DNA of 64,000 nucleotides from Streptomyces sp. GQFP (GTDB lineage: Bacteria; Actinomycetota; Actinomycetes; Streptomycetales; Streptomycetaceae). The stretch is taken from positions 5,394,001 through 5,458,000 of the forward strand of contig NZ_CP089312.1 of NCBI RefSeq assembly GCF_021545335.1, read 5' to 3'. The translations under genes were made by a program, and so were the position numbers. Below are positions 9,306-17,905 of the stretch, piece by piece (the first letter of the stretch is position 1; each line of letters starts with the position of its first letter). Under the pieces are notes generated by a model, which was not told the DNA's origin, ran no database searches, and worked only from the letters and a program-made list of their open reading frames with translations.

Positions 9306-10508
9306 ATGCAATGGTCGGAGTACACCACCGCCGAAAGACTCAAAGCGCTCCGCAACGGCATGACGCAGGAGCAGTTGGCCGAGATCGCTGAGGTCTCCGT
9401 CGGCGTTGTTCGAAAGCTGGAGCGCGGCGGCACGGCTTCACTCCCCTCCCTGCTGTCCATCGCTTCCGCCCTCGGTACCGACATCGCCGTCCTCTTCGGG
9501 CAGCAGGAGCCCCGTCGCTCGATGGACCGTGACGAACGGGCGGCTCTGCGCACCCTGTCCGCCGCGACACATGACGCCGCCATCGGCTTCTCCTCCGACG
9601 CGGAGCCGGGAACGGTCGACGAACTCCGGGCCGTTGTCCAGCACGCCGACGCGGCCTACTGGCAGGGGCGATACACAGAGTTGGGGGCCTTGCTCGGCGC
9701 TCTGTTACCCGAGGCCCGCGCGCGGTACGACGCCTCGAACGCGCACGAGAGGGCAGCTGCGGCCGGCGTTCTGGCCGACACCTTCCAGACTGCCGGGATG
9801 GCCGCGAACGTCTGGGGATCACGAGATCTTGCCTACGCGGCGCTCACCTACGGCCGCCAGATCGCCGTACAGGCAGGTGACGATCTGCGCGACGCGCATC
9901 TAGCCGCCACCACGTCGTGGGTCAACCTTCGCGATGGGCGGACGGCGCAGGGCTTCTCGCTGGCCGCTGCCCAGGCTGACCGGATCGAGCCGAAGATGTC
10001 GGAGCACGACCCGGATCGGCTCTCGGTGTACGGGCAGCTCGTCACCAATGCGGCCGTGGCCGCTTCCCGTGGCGGTTCCTCTCCGGAGACGGCCCGCGAG
10101 TACCTCTCCCAGGCCCATGCCGTCGGCGCCCGCCTCGGTACCGAGCACGCTCGTGGAGAACATGCCCAGCCCTACGGGCCGCTGTACGCCGCCACGCAGG
10201 CCATGAGTATCGCCGTCGCCCTCGGCGACATCCCAGGAGCCTTGCGGCTGATGGACACGGTCAGGCTGGACGACACCGTTCCCTTGGCCACGCGAGCCCG
10301 CTACGGCCTCGACGTCGCCCTGACCCATGTGGAATGCCAGCGGTGGGAACGGGCCGCAGACACCCTCGAAGCGGTCTGTGCCATGGCCCCCGGGTGGGTG
10401 CAGCATCAGATGCTGCCCGGAGTGATCATCTCCCGCCTCGCCGGTCTCCCGGTCAATCGCCTGCGCGGACTGGCCCACGCCGCAAGAGTGCCCCTGGGCG
10501 TCCGCTGA
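9306..10508 (+). CDS. XRE-type HTH regulator with TPR-like C-terminal region
   Basis: 400 residues. The ATG at 9306 is preceded by GGAGGAGGA about ten bases away; an upstream GTG at 9240 would add residues that do not look coding. Residues about 8-60 form a Cro/C1 helix-turn-helix (MTQEQLAEIAEVSVGVVRKL). The rest is alpha-helical and TPR-like (ANVWGSRDLAYAALTYGRQ and similar pairs). Streptomyces encodes many such HTH-TPR proteins next to accessory gene clusters. It probably controls the operon that follows, but no operator can be identified. The end lies about 180 bp before the next gene. Confidence 0.8.
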   Translation: MQWSEYTTAERLKALRNGMTQEQLAEIAEVSVGVVRKLERGGTASLPSLLSIASALGTDIAVLFGQQEPRRSMDRDERAALRTLSAATHDAAIGFSSDAEPGTVDELRAVVQHADAAYWQGRYTELGALLGALLPEARARYDASNAHERAAAAGVLADTFQTAGMAANVWGSRDLAYAALTYGRQIAVQAGDDLRDAHLAATTSWVNLRDGRTAQGFSLAAAQADRIEPKMSEHDPDRLSVYGQLVTNAAVAASRGGSSPETAREYLSQAHAVGARLGTEHARGEHAQPYGPLYAATQAMSIAVALGDIPGALRLMDTVRLDDTVPLATRARYGLDVALTHVECQRWERAADTLEAVCAMAPGWVQHQMLPGVIISRLAGLPVNRLRGLAHAARVPLGVR

Positions 10509-10690
10509 CTGCCACGACTCGTGGCAGCTGGACGACGAGCCTGTGCGGTAGCTGCCACGCTCCATGACGCCACACCTCACCACCAACTGCCGGAACCCGC
10601 ACGCGGCATGGCAGTACTGACTCTGCGAACCTCTTCCACAGCCACGGAACGTGCCTGTCCCGCACACACCTCCGGCAGCACGCTGGGGAC

Positions 10691-11134
10691 ATGCCGAACT
10701 CCCTCCCCGGCGGCCTCGGACACGTCCCGGTCGCCGTCTACTCCTGTGCCGCGACAGCGGCTCTCGTACGCGAGGCCGAGCGCCGTACGCGCCAATACGC
10801 CGACGCCCGGCATTGGCACGTGGCCGGCGCGTGGTTCGACACCGACCCGACCGTGCCCTTGGACACCCGGCCCGGTTGGGCGGCCATGACAGGCGCTCTG
10901 TCGTCCGGTCTGATCCGTGGCATCGTCGTCGTAGGCGCCTCCCATGTAGTTCTCGACGCAGCGCAGTTCGCCGCGCTGGGTGTCCTGATCCGCGACCGAG
11001 GTGGGTTCCTTGCGGAAGCGACGCCCGGGCCACCGCGCCGCGCTCCCGGCCAGCAGGTTCGCCGCCGAGCCCTCCTCGAAGGAGCGGCTGGATGGTTTCC
11101 GTACGGGCACCTCGCCCCTGAGGCGTCGTGGTGA
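10691..11134 (+). CDS. serine-recombinase-like domain protein lacking the catalytic motif
   Basis: 147 residues from the ATG at 10691. The layout follows the resolvase N-terminal fold: a first strand VPVAVYSCA, a helix with RQYADARHWHVAGAWFDTD, RPGWAAMTGALSSGLIRGIV, and LGVLIRDRGGFLAEA. Active resolvases carry Y-x-R-x-S in the first strand and an R-x-x-R pair; here the strand reads VYSCAA and those residues are absent. No DNA-binding tail follows. It is probably not a recombinase but a re-used fold. It overlaps the next small gene and precedes the GT8 gene. Confidence 0.6.
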   Translation: MPNSLPGGLGHVPVAVYSCAATAALVREAERRTRQYADARHWHVAGAWFDTDPTVPLDTRPGWAAMTGALSSGLIRGIVVVGASHVVLDAAQFAALGVLIRDRGGFLAEATPGPPRRAPGQQVRRRALLEGAAGWFPYGHLAPEASW

Positions 11135-11349
11135 GCCGGGCACGGGCTGAAGTCGGCGACGTCGTCCAGGACGCTGCGGGCCAGCAGGCGATCGTGACCG
11201 ACATCAGACGCAGCGGGTCCAGCGGGACCTGGGTCCTGCGACCTCGGTGGGGTCCCACGACAGCTCAGTGGGAGACCGCCGAGCCCGACTCGCTCACCGT
11301 CGTGGAAACCCGCGCTTCCCGCTTCAGCAGCGGAGAGGACGCCTGGTGA
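11128..11349 (+). CDS. small hypothetical protein
   Basis: 73 residues from a GTG at 11128 (a second GTG follows at 11131), overlapping the end of the recombinase-like gene, so probably translationally coupled. The sequence contains VGDVVQDAAGQQAIVTDIRR and WVLRPRWGP, compatible with a small beta-barrel of KOW or SH3 type. No signal peptide or membrane segment. Not recognised beyond that; some risk that it is not expressed. Confidence 0.5.
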   Translation: MVSRARAEVGDVVQDAAGQQAIVTDIRRSGSSGTWVLRPRWGPTTAQWETAEPDSLTVVETRASRFSSGEDAW

Positions 11350-11518
11350 GGGGCCGCCGCAGCGTCCGCGCAGGGCGCGTTGAACGGAGCGTTCGGGTGC
11401 GCTTCAGCAGCCGGCTCGTCAACCAGCTCGGCGGCCAGGTGACGACGGCACCCGCCAGCCACCACCCGATGCACGTCACTGCCTACGGCTCCGTCACTGC
11501 CTGGAAGGAGGCACCCAC

Positions 11519-12406
11519 ATGTACGCGTTCGGCCTGTGCATCGACCAGAACTACCTCTCGCCCGGTCTCGTGACGATCGCTGCTCTGGCGGACAGCCTCA
11601 CCCACAGCGCACGTCGAAGCGCGGCTCTGCGCATTCTCACCCTCGACCTTGCTCCCGCGCACATGGTGCTGCTCGCCGACTTTGCCAAGCGCGTCGGCTT
11701 CGGAGCCGTCGACATCGCCCGTCGCTCACCGCTGCGCGCCTCGCGGATGGCCGACGCCTCGTACATCTCCCTCACGACGTACCTGCGGTTCGAGTTCACG
11801 CCCGCGTTCGTCCGCCGCCCCTACCTGGTCTACGTGGACGCCGACACGCTCGTGCGCGGAGATCTGACCGTTCCCCTCCACGACCTCCTCCCGGGGGAAG
11901 TCGGCGCGGTGCGCGACGAGTTCAACCCGGTGGTCGGCGCATCCCCCGCGCTTCCCGGCGCGGCGGAGCGATGGCCTCACCTCAAAGGCCGCCCCTACTA
12001 CAACGCCGGCCTGCTGTGGACCCGTACCTCCGAGCTTTCGGGTATCCGGGCGGGCGTCCAAGGCGTCCTGTCCCAGCAGCGCAGGCATATCCTGCACAAC
12101 GACCAGGACGCGCTGAACCTGTGGCTTCTGCACCACGGGAGAGTGCGCGAGGCCGACCCGAAGTTCAACCGGTTCGAGGTCGGCCGGTACCTCGAACGCG
12201 GAAACTGGGTCCGCCGCGTCGTCGCCCGGCCTCTACGTTCCGATCCGAACGCCGTGGTGGTCCATTTCGTCGGCCCTGAGAAGCCGTGGCAGGCGGCATG
12301 TCCCCCGACGGAGGACGTTCGCGAGTACCGGGATCTCCTGCGGTACACGATGCGGCACGTCCGCGCGCTGGGCGCGGCCCATCCCGAGCCGGCGGGGATG
12401 CGATGA
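11519..12406 (+). CDS. glycosyltransferase family 8-like protein
   Basis: 295 residues with a strong ribosome-binding site (GGAAGGAGG) before the ATG. GT8 hallmarks are present: the metal-binding DxD as YVDADTLVRGDL, the acceptor-side RPYYNAGLLWT, HNDQDALNLWL, and the C-terminal histidine motif VVHFVGPEKPWQ. Family members transfer a sugar from UDP-glucose, UDP-galactose or similar with retention. The protein is cytosolic, without a membrane segment. Its stop overlaps the next start as ATGA, so it opens a translationally coupled operon. Donor and acceptor are unknown. Confidence 0.85.
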   Translation: MYAFGLCIDQNYLSPGLVTIAALADSLTHSARRSAALRILTLDLAPAHMVLLADFAKRVGFGAVDIARRSPLRASRMADASYISLTTYLRFEFTPAFVRRPYLVYVDADTLVRGDLTVPLHDLLPGEVGAVRDEFNPVVGASPALPGAAERWPHLKGRPYYNAGLLWTRTSELSGIRAGVQGVLSQQRRHILHNDQDALNLWLLHHGRVREADPKFNRFEVGRYLERGNWVRRVVARPLRSDPNAVVVHFVGPEKPWQAACPPTEDVREYRDLLRYTMRHVRALGAAHPEPAGMR

Positions 12407-13284
12407 CCAGGCCACCGCCGATGGTCTCCCGGGCCTGCGTCACTCTCCTCGGGACGCCCGCCCGATCCGCGGACCGACTGAAGGCCGGCTCCCGCATCGC
12501 CGTCTACCGCACCGCTCTGCACGACGGCCGGAACGTGGTCGTGAAGCTGTACGCGCCGACGGCCCGCCGCAACGCGTTCACCGAGGCGAGGGCGATCAGG
12601 GCCGCCGCGACAGCGGTACCCGTTCCCGAAGTCCTCGGCCGCGGCACCATGTCCGACGAGGGGGCGACGGCGCTCATCATGTCGGACCTGGGAACGCTCA
12701 CCCTCGGCGCGGCCGTACAGGCCGGCCACATCCCGCGCGCCCGGGCGCTGAGGGATCTCGGCGGTCTTCTCGCCCGGCTTCACCGAGCAACGGTCGCACC
12801 GTCGATCCCCCGACGACCGTTCTTCGACACCGTTGCGGCACTGACCCGCCACTGCCCGCCCGACCTGCTCGGTGAGATCGCCCCCGCCCTCGCTGTCCTC
12901 GCTGACGTCCCGGACTTTGCGCCGACCGTGTGGTGCCACGGCGACCTTCACTTCGACAACGTCGTTCTCTCAGGGCCGGCACGCACCCCCCACCTGGTCG
13001 ACTTCACCGATGCTGCCCCCGGACGCCGGGAATCGGATCTCGCCCACGCCGTCGTCATGACGGCCGCCCACTCGCCCTGGGACCGAAGCGCGCTCACCGG
13101 GGCCTACTCCCTCGCCTGGAACGACACCCGCCTCGCGGCCTGGGCCGTCATCCACACGGTCAGCTCTCTGGTGCACGCCGCCCCCGGCACGGACCACGCC
13201 CTGTGGTCGAGCCGCCTGGCCGACCTCGGTCGCCAGACGCCCCACCTCTTCCGACCCGTACCGAAGAAGGGAACCCTCCGATGA
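12403..13284 (+). CDS. aminoglycoside phosphotransferase (APH)-family kinase
   Basis: 293 residues. The ATG at 12403 overlaps the previous TGA; a longer frame from 12286 overlaps the GT8 gene and is unlikely. Kinase-like features: VVVKLYAPTARRN for the ATP-anchoring lysine, EARAIRAA helix, the catalytic loop WCHGDLHFDNVVL (HxD with downstream N) and the metal aspartate in HLVDFTDAAPG. APH-fold enzymes phosphorylate hydroxyl groups of sugars, choline, homoserine or antibiotics. In this operon a sugar or glycoside substrate is likely. Coupled at both ends by ATGA overlaps. Confidence 0.85.
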   Translation: MTRPPPMVSRACVTLLGTPARSADRLKAGSRIAVYRTALHDGRNVVVKLYAPTARRNAFTEARAIRAAATAVPVPEVLGRGTMSDEGATALIMSDLGTLTLGAAVQAGHIPRARALRDLGGLLARLHRATVAPSIPRRPFFDTVAALTRHCPPDLLGEIAPALAVLADVPDFAPTVWCHGDLHFDNVVLSGPARTPHLVDFTDAAPGRRESDLAHAVVMTAAHSPWDRSALTGAYSLAWNDTRLAAWAVIHTVSSLVHAAPGTDHALWSSRLADLGRQTPHLFRPVPKKGTLR

Positions 13285-14011
13285 CCCACCCCGGACTTAC
13301 GGTCGTCATCCCCGCCCACAACGAAGCGGCCTACCTACCCCGCTACCTCCCCACGGTCCTGGCCTCCCTCGCACGGTGGCAGGACACAAGCGGGGAGCAG
13401 GGCGAAGTGGTTGTGGTCGACAACGCCTCCACCGATGCGACCGCCGACATGGCCGCGTCCTTCGGAGTCCGTGTGATCAGCGAGACCGTGCGCAACATCG
13501 GCCGGGTCCGCAACAGCGGCGCTGCTGCCGCCCATGGGGAGCTGCTCTTCTTCACCGACGCCGACGTCGCCCTGCCCACGGAGGCGATCACCGCTGCGGC
13601 AGCCGCGATGGACTCGGGGGCCGTCGGCGGCGCCATCCCGCCGCTGTACACCCCCGAACGCTTGGGCGCCCGCCTGCTGTGCGCGTACTGGGACCACTAC
13701 CGCACCGCCCACGGAGGGGCGCAGGGCGTCGCCCAGTTCTCCACCGCCACGGCGTTCAAGGCGATCGGCGGCTACCGCGACGACCTGTACATGAGCGAGG
13801 ACGTCGACTTCTTCGCCCGGCTGACCGCCCAGGCGGTGCCACCGCCGCCCCGGTCGAGATTCTGGAAGAACTGCGCGTACGGCCGTCCACACGCCGCTAT
13901 GACCAGTGGTCCAGCCTGCGCATGCTGTGGTGGCAGAACCCCGTCACCGCCCGCCTGCGGCTGAACTCCCCGCGCATGTGGCGCCACTGGTACGAGAGCA
14001 CCGTCCGATGA
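13281..14011 (+). pseudogene. GT2 glycosyltransferase with C-terminal frameshift
   Basis: Starts at an ATGA overlap with the kinase. The frame gives a GT-A domain: LTVVIPAHNEAAYLPRYLP, VVVVDNASTDATADMA, the acidic motif FFTDADVALP and YMSEDVDFFARL. Around nt 13820-13845 it slips: the first frame runs to a stop at 13964, while the neighbouring frame continues APVEILEELRVRPSTRRYD and RLRLNSPRMWRHWYESTVR to a stop at 14011, which overlaps the next gene's ATG exactly as at the other junctions. So the ancestral gene ended at 14011 and one base has been gained or lost. Whether the truncated protein works is unknown; the catalytic part is intact. Confidence 0.75.
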
Positions 14012-14907
14012 GCCACCAGGCCGCCACGCCAGTGGATCTGCCCGTACCGGACGCCGAGGGTATTTACACGTTCCCCGACGACCTCGTCCGCGCACACCAG
14101 CAGTGGACCGACCAACTTGCCGAACGGCACCGTGCGGACGACGACCAAGTCATCGAGCTGAAGGCACCCCACAGCCGACGTTCGTACTACATCGAGGCGC
14201 GTCGCCCGGAGGGCCGGCCCGTCCTCGTCATCGAACCGCACCACGACGACTTCGCCCTGTCGGCCTCCGGAACCTTTCTGACCCACCCCCGCCCGCTCAC
14301 CGTGGTCACGGTGTTCACCCGGTCGCGCAGCATCCACCCGGCGCTGGAAGGCGCCTACTCCACCGAGGCGGCGGTATCCGCCCTGCGCGACCAGGAAGGC
14401 GCCGCCGCACTCACCCCGTTCTCCGCCACCAGGACGCTCCTCGACCACAAGGACGCCGACCCGCCCTACCAGCCCTATGACAAGCGCCGGCTGGAGCGCA
14501 TCACGGATGAACTCCGCGAGATCATCGCCCAGCACCCCGGCACCGAACTCCTGGCCCCCGCCGCCGTCACGCGCCACCCCGACCACCTGCTCGTGCACGA
14601 AGCCGCGGTCCGTCTCGGATGCCGGTGGTTCTGGGAGGATCTCGCTTTCTGGTCCACGTACGCGCTCAGCGGCTGCGACCAGAACCTCTTCCGTATGCGA
14701 TCAGACCGACCGGCTCTCAGCCCGTCACTGGTCGACGTCACCGACGTCATCCTCGACAAGGTCACGGTTCTCCGCATGCACGGCTCGCAGATGCACCCGG
14801 CGCGGAAGGCGTACCGACCGTTCCGTCATGCGTGGACCACTGCCGCTGATCTCCTGGCCGGCACCGGGACCTACGCCGAGCGCTTCTACCGGACGGAGTC
14901 CCTGTGA
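14008..14907 (+). CDS. PIG-L (LmbE-type) deacetylase
   Basis: 299 residues; the ATG at 14008 overlaps the restored GT2 stop. The zinc-binding first motif is VIEPHHDDFALS (family consensus PHPDDE), and the distal histidine motif is VTRHPDHLLVHEAA. Known members deacetylate N-acetylglucosaminyl groups, for example in mycothiol, aminoglycoside and GPI-precursor assembly. A leading region of about 70 residues precedes the catalytic fold, longer than in MshB-type proteins. The GTGA overlap with the next gene continues the coupled operon. A role after one of the glycosyltransferases is a reasonable inference. Confidence 0.85.
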   Translation: MSHQAATPVDLPVPDAEGIYTFPDDLVRAHQQWTDQLAERHRADDDQVIELKAPHSRRSYYIEARRPEGRPVLVIEPHHDDFALSASGTFLTHPRPLTVVTVFTRSRSIHPALEGAYSTEAAVSALRDQEGAAALTPFSATRTLLDHKDADPPYQPYDKRRLERITDELREIIAQHPGTELLAPAAVTRHPDHLLVHEAAVRLGCRWFWEDLAFWSTYALSGCDQNLFRMRSDRPALSPSLVDVTDVILDKVTVLRMHGSQMHPARKAYRPFRHAWTTAADLLAGTGTYAERFYRTESL

Positions 14908-15518
14908 AGGTCATCGCCCTCGAAGGGCCCTCCTACGCCGGAAAGTCCACCGCCATCGCTCACCTGCGCCAACAGGGCATCGAGGACCGTGTATTCGTCT
15001 CGGACTGCTACGTCGACCACATCGGCCACCGCCAAGACATTCCTCCGGTCCGTACGGCGTCCGCAGCCGCACAACTCGCCGCGTTCGAGACGTTCATGTC
15101 CATCGAGGGCCTCCGCGTCCGCCGAGCGCTGGCCGGCGCCAAGCCCGTGGTGCTCCTCGACCGTTCCGTGGACACCCTGCTCGCCCATGCCCACGCCCTC
15201 GACGCCCTCTTCGGCTTCGACGTCCACCACCAGCTGCGCGACCGGCTCCAACAGCTTCCGTTCCTCCGCCCCGATCACACCCTCTACCTCGACGTGCCTG
15301 CCGAATTACTGAGCCTGCGCCGCAAGGCCGCCGGGCACACGGCGACGGAACCCGATTACTTCCTCCACGAGCCCGGGTTCCTCGACCAGACCCGCGACTA
15401 CTTCGTCTCCGAGACCCACCAACTGGTCTCCCGCGAGGTGACCGTGCTCTCCGCCGACGCCACCCCGCCGGAGGTCGCACACAGGGTGGAAGCCCTCATC
15501 ACGTCATGGAAGCGGTGA
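14904..15518 (+). CDS. P-loop kinase, thymidylate/nucleoside kinase-like
   Basis: 204 residues from a GTG overlapping the deacetylase stop. Walker A is LEGPSYAGKST. A DR-type motif follows as VVLLDRSVDTLLAHAHA, then LYLDVPAELLSLRR and an arginine-rich lid RRKAAGHTATEPDYF. This resembles thymidylate kinases and deoxynucleoside kinases, but the substrate loop differs and the usual thymine contacts cannot be traced. It may phosphorylate a nucleotide-like or sugar-like metabolite made by the operon. Eight bases separate it from the next glycosyltransferase start. Confidence 0.75.
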   Translation: MKVIALEGPSYAGKSTAIAHLRQQGIEDRVFVSDCYVDHIGHRQDIPPVRTASAAAQLAAFETFMSIEGLRVRRALAGAKPVVLLDRSVDTLLAHAHALDALFGFDVHHQLRDRLQQLPFLRPDHTLYLDVPAELLSLRRKAAGHTATEPDYFLHEPGFLDQTRDYFVSETHQLVSREVTVLSADATPPEVAHRVEALITSWKR

Positions 15519-15707
15519 TTGACGGATGCCCACCGTCCTCTTCGCCTGGCGGCGCACACCGCCCCCGCTCCTCATCGGCGGGGCAGAGGTCACCCAGCAG
15601 CTCCTCGCCGAGGAGCTGGCCAGATCCGGCTGGCGGACTGAGGTTCCCCCGAGATGCGAGGAAAGGTGACAGCAGGTCAGATGGGTCTCATGAGAGGAGC
15701 CCAGACG

Positions 15708-16016
15708 ATGCCTGCCCCGAGGAAGTACCCCCTGGAGTTGCGTGAGCGTGCGGTGCGGATGTACCGGACTGCCGAGCCGAAGCCCGTGATCCGCCGCATG
15801 GCCGAGGAACTCGGCGTGCATCACGAAGCCCTGCGGAACTGGATCCGGCAGGCCGAGGCCGATACCGGCGAGCGGGATGACCTGCTCACCACCGAAGAGA
15901 AGAACGAGCTCGCCCAGCTGCGGCGCGAGGTGCGGGACCTGCGCCGTGCCAATGAGGTCCTGCGGACGGCCTCGGCTTTTTTCGCCGCGCAGCTCGACCC
16001 GACCCGGCCCAGGTGA
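15708..16016 (+). CDS. IS3-family transposase OrfA
   Basis: 102 residues from the ATG at 15708, which has GAGGAG upstream. It holds the helix-turn-helix of IS3 OrfA (ELRERAVRMYRTAEPK then EELGVHHEALRNWIRQAE) and a leucine-zipper coiled coil (LAQLRREVRDLRRANEVLR) used for dimerisation and end recognition. The terminal ASAFFAA segment covers the frameshift site. An upstream in-frame ATG at 15654 lies within the inverted-repeat region. Confidence 0.85.
   Translation: MPAPRKYPLELRERAVRMYRTAEPKPVIRRMAEELGVHHEALRNWIRQAEADTGERDDLLTTEEKNELAQLRREVRDLRRANEVLRTASAFFAAQLDPTRPR
15977..15983 (+). promoter_or_regulatory. candidate -1 ribosomal frameshift site (T TTT TTC)
   Basis: Within orfA the codons GCT TTT TTC form a heptamer T TTT TTC. 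A -1 slip places ribosomes at CGC (15983), exactly the frame of orfB, and the joining stretch RRAARPDPAQVRALL is free of stops. IS3 elements usually make OrfAB this way. Confidence 0.65.
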
Positions 16017-16933
16017 GAGCGCTCCTCGACGAGCACCCGCACCTGGGGGTCGAGCCCGTACTGCGGGAACTGCACATCCCCTCCTCCACCTACTACCGCT
16101 GGCGCCAGGCCGAGAAGGACCCCTGCGAGCGAATCCGCCAGGACACCGAGCTGACCGGGCAGATCCGGCAGATCCACCAGGATTCCGGCGGGATCTACGG
16201 ATCGCCCAGGATCCATGCCGTCCTGAAGCGCGAGGGCGTCCACGTCGGCCGCAAGCGGGTCGAGCGGCTCATGCGCCAGGCCGGCCTGGCCGGGATCAGC
16301 CCCCGCAGGAGCAAGGGCTTCACCCGCCGCGACCCGGACGCCGATCTCGCCCCTGACCTGGTGCAACGCGACTTCACGGCACCCGCACCGAACCGGCTGT
16401 GGGTCACCGACCTGACCATGATCCCCACCCTGGAGGGGCCACTGTGGCTGTCGGCGATCCGCGATGCCTTCTCCCGCAGAGTCGTGGCCTGGGAGACCTC
16501 CGCCCACGCGGACGCCGACCTGGTCCTCACCTCGCTCGAGTACGCGCTGGCCAGCCGAGAGGTCGCCCCCGGCAAACTCGTCCACCATGCCGACCACGGC
16601 ACGCAATACACATCCATCAAGCTCACAACACGCCTGGTCAGAGCAGGGATCCAGGCGTCCATGGGCTCGGTCGGCGACTCCTTCGACAATGCCCTGGCCG
16701 AGAACCTGTGGATGCTGGTCAAGACCGAGTGCATCCGCGGCCGCGTCTTCGCGACCAGGGCCGAGGCGAACCTCGCGCTCTTCGAGTACATCGACGGCTT
16801 CTACAACCCCCGCCGCATCCAGAAGCGTCTCGGCTACCTCAGCCCCGTCGAGTTCGAGGAGAAGCACTACGCCGACCAGGCAACGGCCGAACCAGTGAAC
16901 CTGAAACCACGTCAACCCGCCCTGACCTGCTAG
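16013..16933 (+). CDS. IS3-family transposase OrfB (DDE integrase domain)
   Basis: 306 residues if counted from the GTG at 16013, but probably made as an OrfAB fusion by -1 frameshifting. It contains the HTH_21-like DSGGIYGSPRIHAVLKREG and the rve catalytic core: first aspartate in LWVTDLTMIP, second in HHADHGTQYTS, glutamate in NALAENLWMLVKTE. The C-terminal GFYNPRRIQKRLGYLSPVEF is a standard family signature. It cuts and joins the element's own ends. Confidence 0.92.
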   Translation: MRALLDEHPHLGVEPVLRELHIPSSTYYRWRQAEKDPCERIRQDTELTGQIRQIHQDSGGIYGSPRIHAVLKREGVHVGRKRVERLMRQAGLAGISPRRSKGFTRRDPDADLAPDLVQRDFTAPAPNRLWVTDLTMIPTLEGPLWLSAIRDAFSRRVVAWETSAHADADLVLTSLEYALASREVAPGKLVHHADHGTQYTSIKLTTRLVRAGIQASMGSVGDSFDNALAENLWMLVKTECIRGRVFATRAEANLALFEYIDGFYNPRRIQKRLGYLSPVEFEEKHYADQATAEPVNLKPRQPALTC

Positions 16934-17905
16934 TCAGCCACTCCCGCACAGCGGGGGAACCTCAGACCATCTACCTCGGCTCCCACCAGGCACCCTGGGA
17001 CCAGACCACACAGCTGCCCCAGATCCGCGCCTTCCTCGACTCCCACGGCTCCCTGTACGAGGAGACACGGAGCGTCCTGCGCTACCAGTGGAACGGTGTG
17101 GACTGCATCGCCGCACCGCAGGACCGGATCGCGTCCACCCTGCACAACCTGCTCGCTCAGGCCCGGCCCGACATCGTGATCACCTCGCAGGAGGGCGCCG
17201 ACGGCATCGCCGAACTGGCCAGGCCGACTACGCTCGTCGCCGGCATCCTGCACTCGGTATCGAAGACGGGCCTCGGAGTCCTGGCCGGCCGCCCACAGTA
17301 CGGACTGGCCGTCTCGGAGTTCGTCCGTCGGCGAGCCCTGGAGCTCGGCGGCACCCGCCTCAGCGTTGTCTACCCGCCCTTCACACCCCTCCGGCACGCC
17401 CCACCGGCCCCACGAAGCACGTCCGTACTGATGGTCAACCCGATTCCCGCGAAGGGCTCCGGCCTGCTCCACCAGCTCATCCGCGACATGCCCGAGCAAC
17501 ACTTCACCCTGATCGAAGGGTGGTGGAACACCGCCGACCACTTCGTTGAGTACCCCAACGTCACCTACGTCCCACGGGTCTACGACATGGACCCGCTCTA
17601 CCGCACACACCGCCTTCTGCTGGTGCCGTCCACGGCGGAGGACGCGTTCCCACGCGTGATCGTCGAGGCCGCCCTGCACGGGACACCGACCATCGGTTCC
17701 GACCGGGGCGGCATTCCGGAGGCTGTCGGAGCCGGCGGGATCGTCATGCCGCGCAGTGCCGGAACGCATGACTGGGTGAGTGCCATCCGCACCGCCCGCC
17801 ACGAGGTTCTCGGAGAGGCGGCTCGGCAGCACGCGGCCCAGTTCGTGCAGCCACGCCTGCCCGACCTCGAAGCCCTGGGAATCTGCCCCTCGGGACCTTG
17901 GGGAT

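Larger units (their letters stand above)
15639..16964 (+). mobile_element. IS3-family insertion sequence, 1326 bp
   Basis: Ends read TGAGGTTCCCCCG at the left and CGGGGGAACCTCA at the right, a perfect 13-bp inverted repeat with the TG...CA ends of the family; weaker pairing continues inward. A GAC target duplication flanks it (15636-15638, 16965-16967). It carries overlapping orfA and orfB with a slippery T6C. Complete and possibly active; intact ends and an exact duplication suggest recent insertion. Confidence 0.92.

Noticed and set aside
9900..11258. 452-aa minus-strand frame across the HTH gene
   Set aside because: Spans several real genes on the other strand and has no recognisable domain.
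14477..15745. 422-aa frame across the PIG-L and kinase genes
   Set aside because: Shadow frame; the overlapping genes carry clear motifs.
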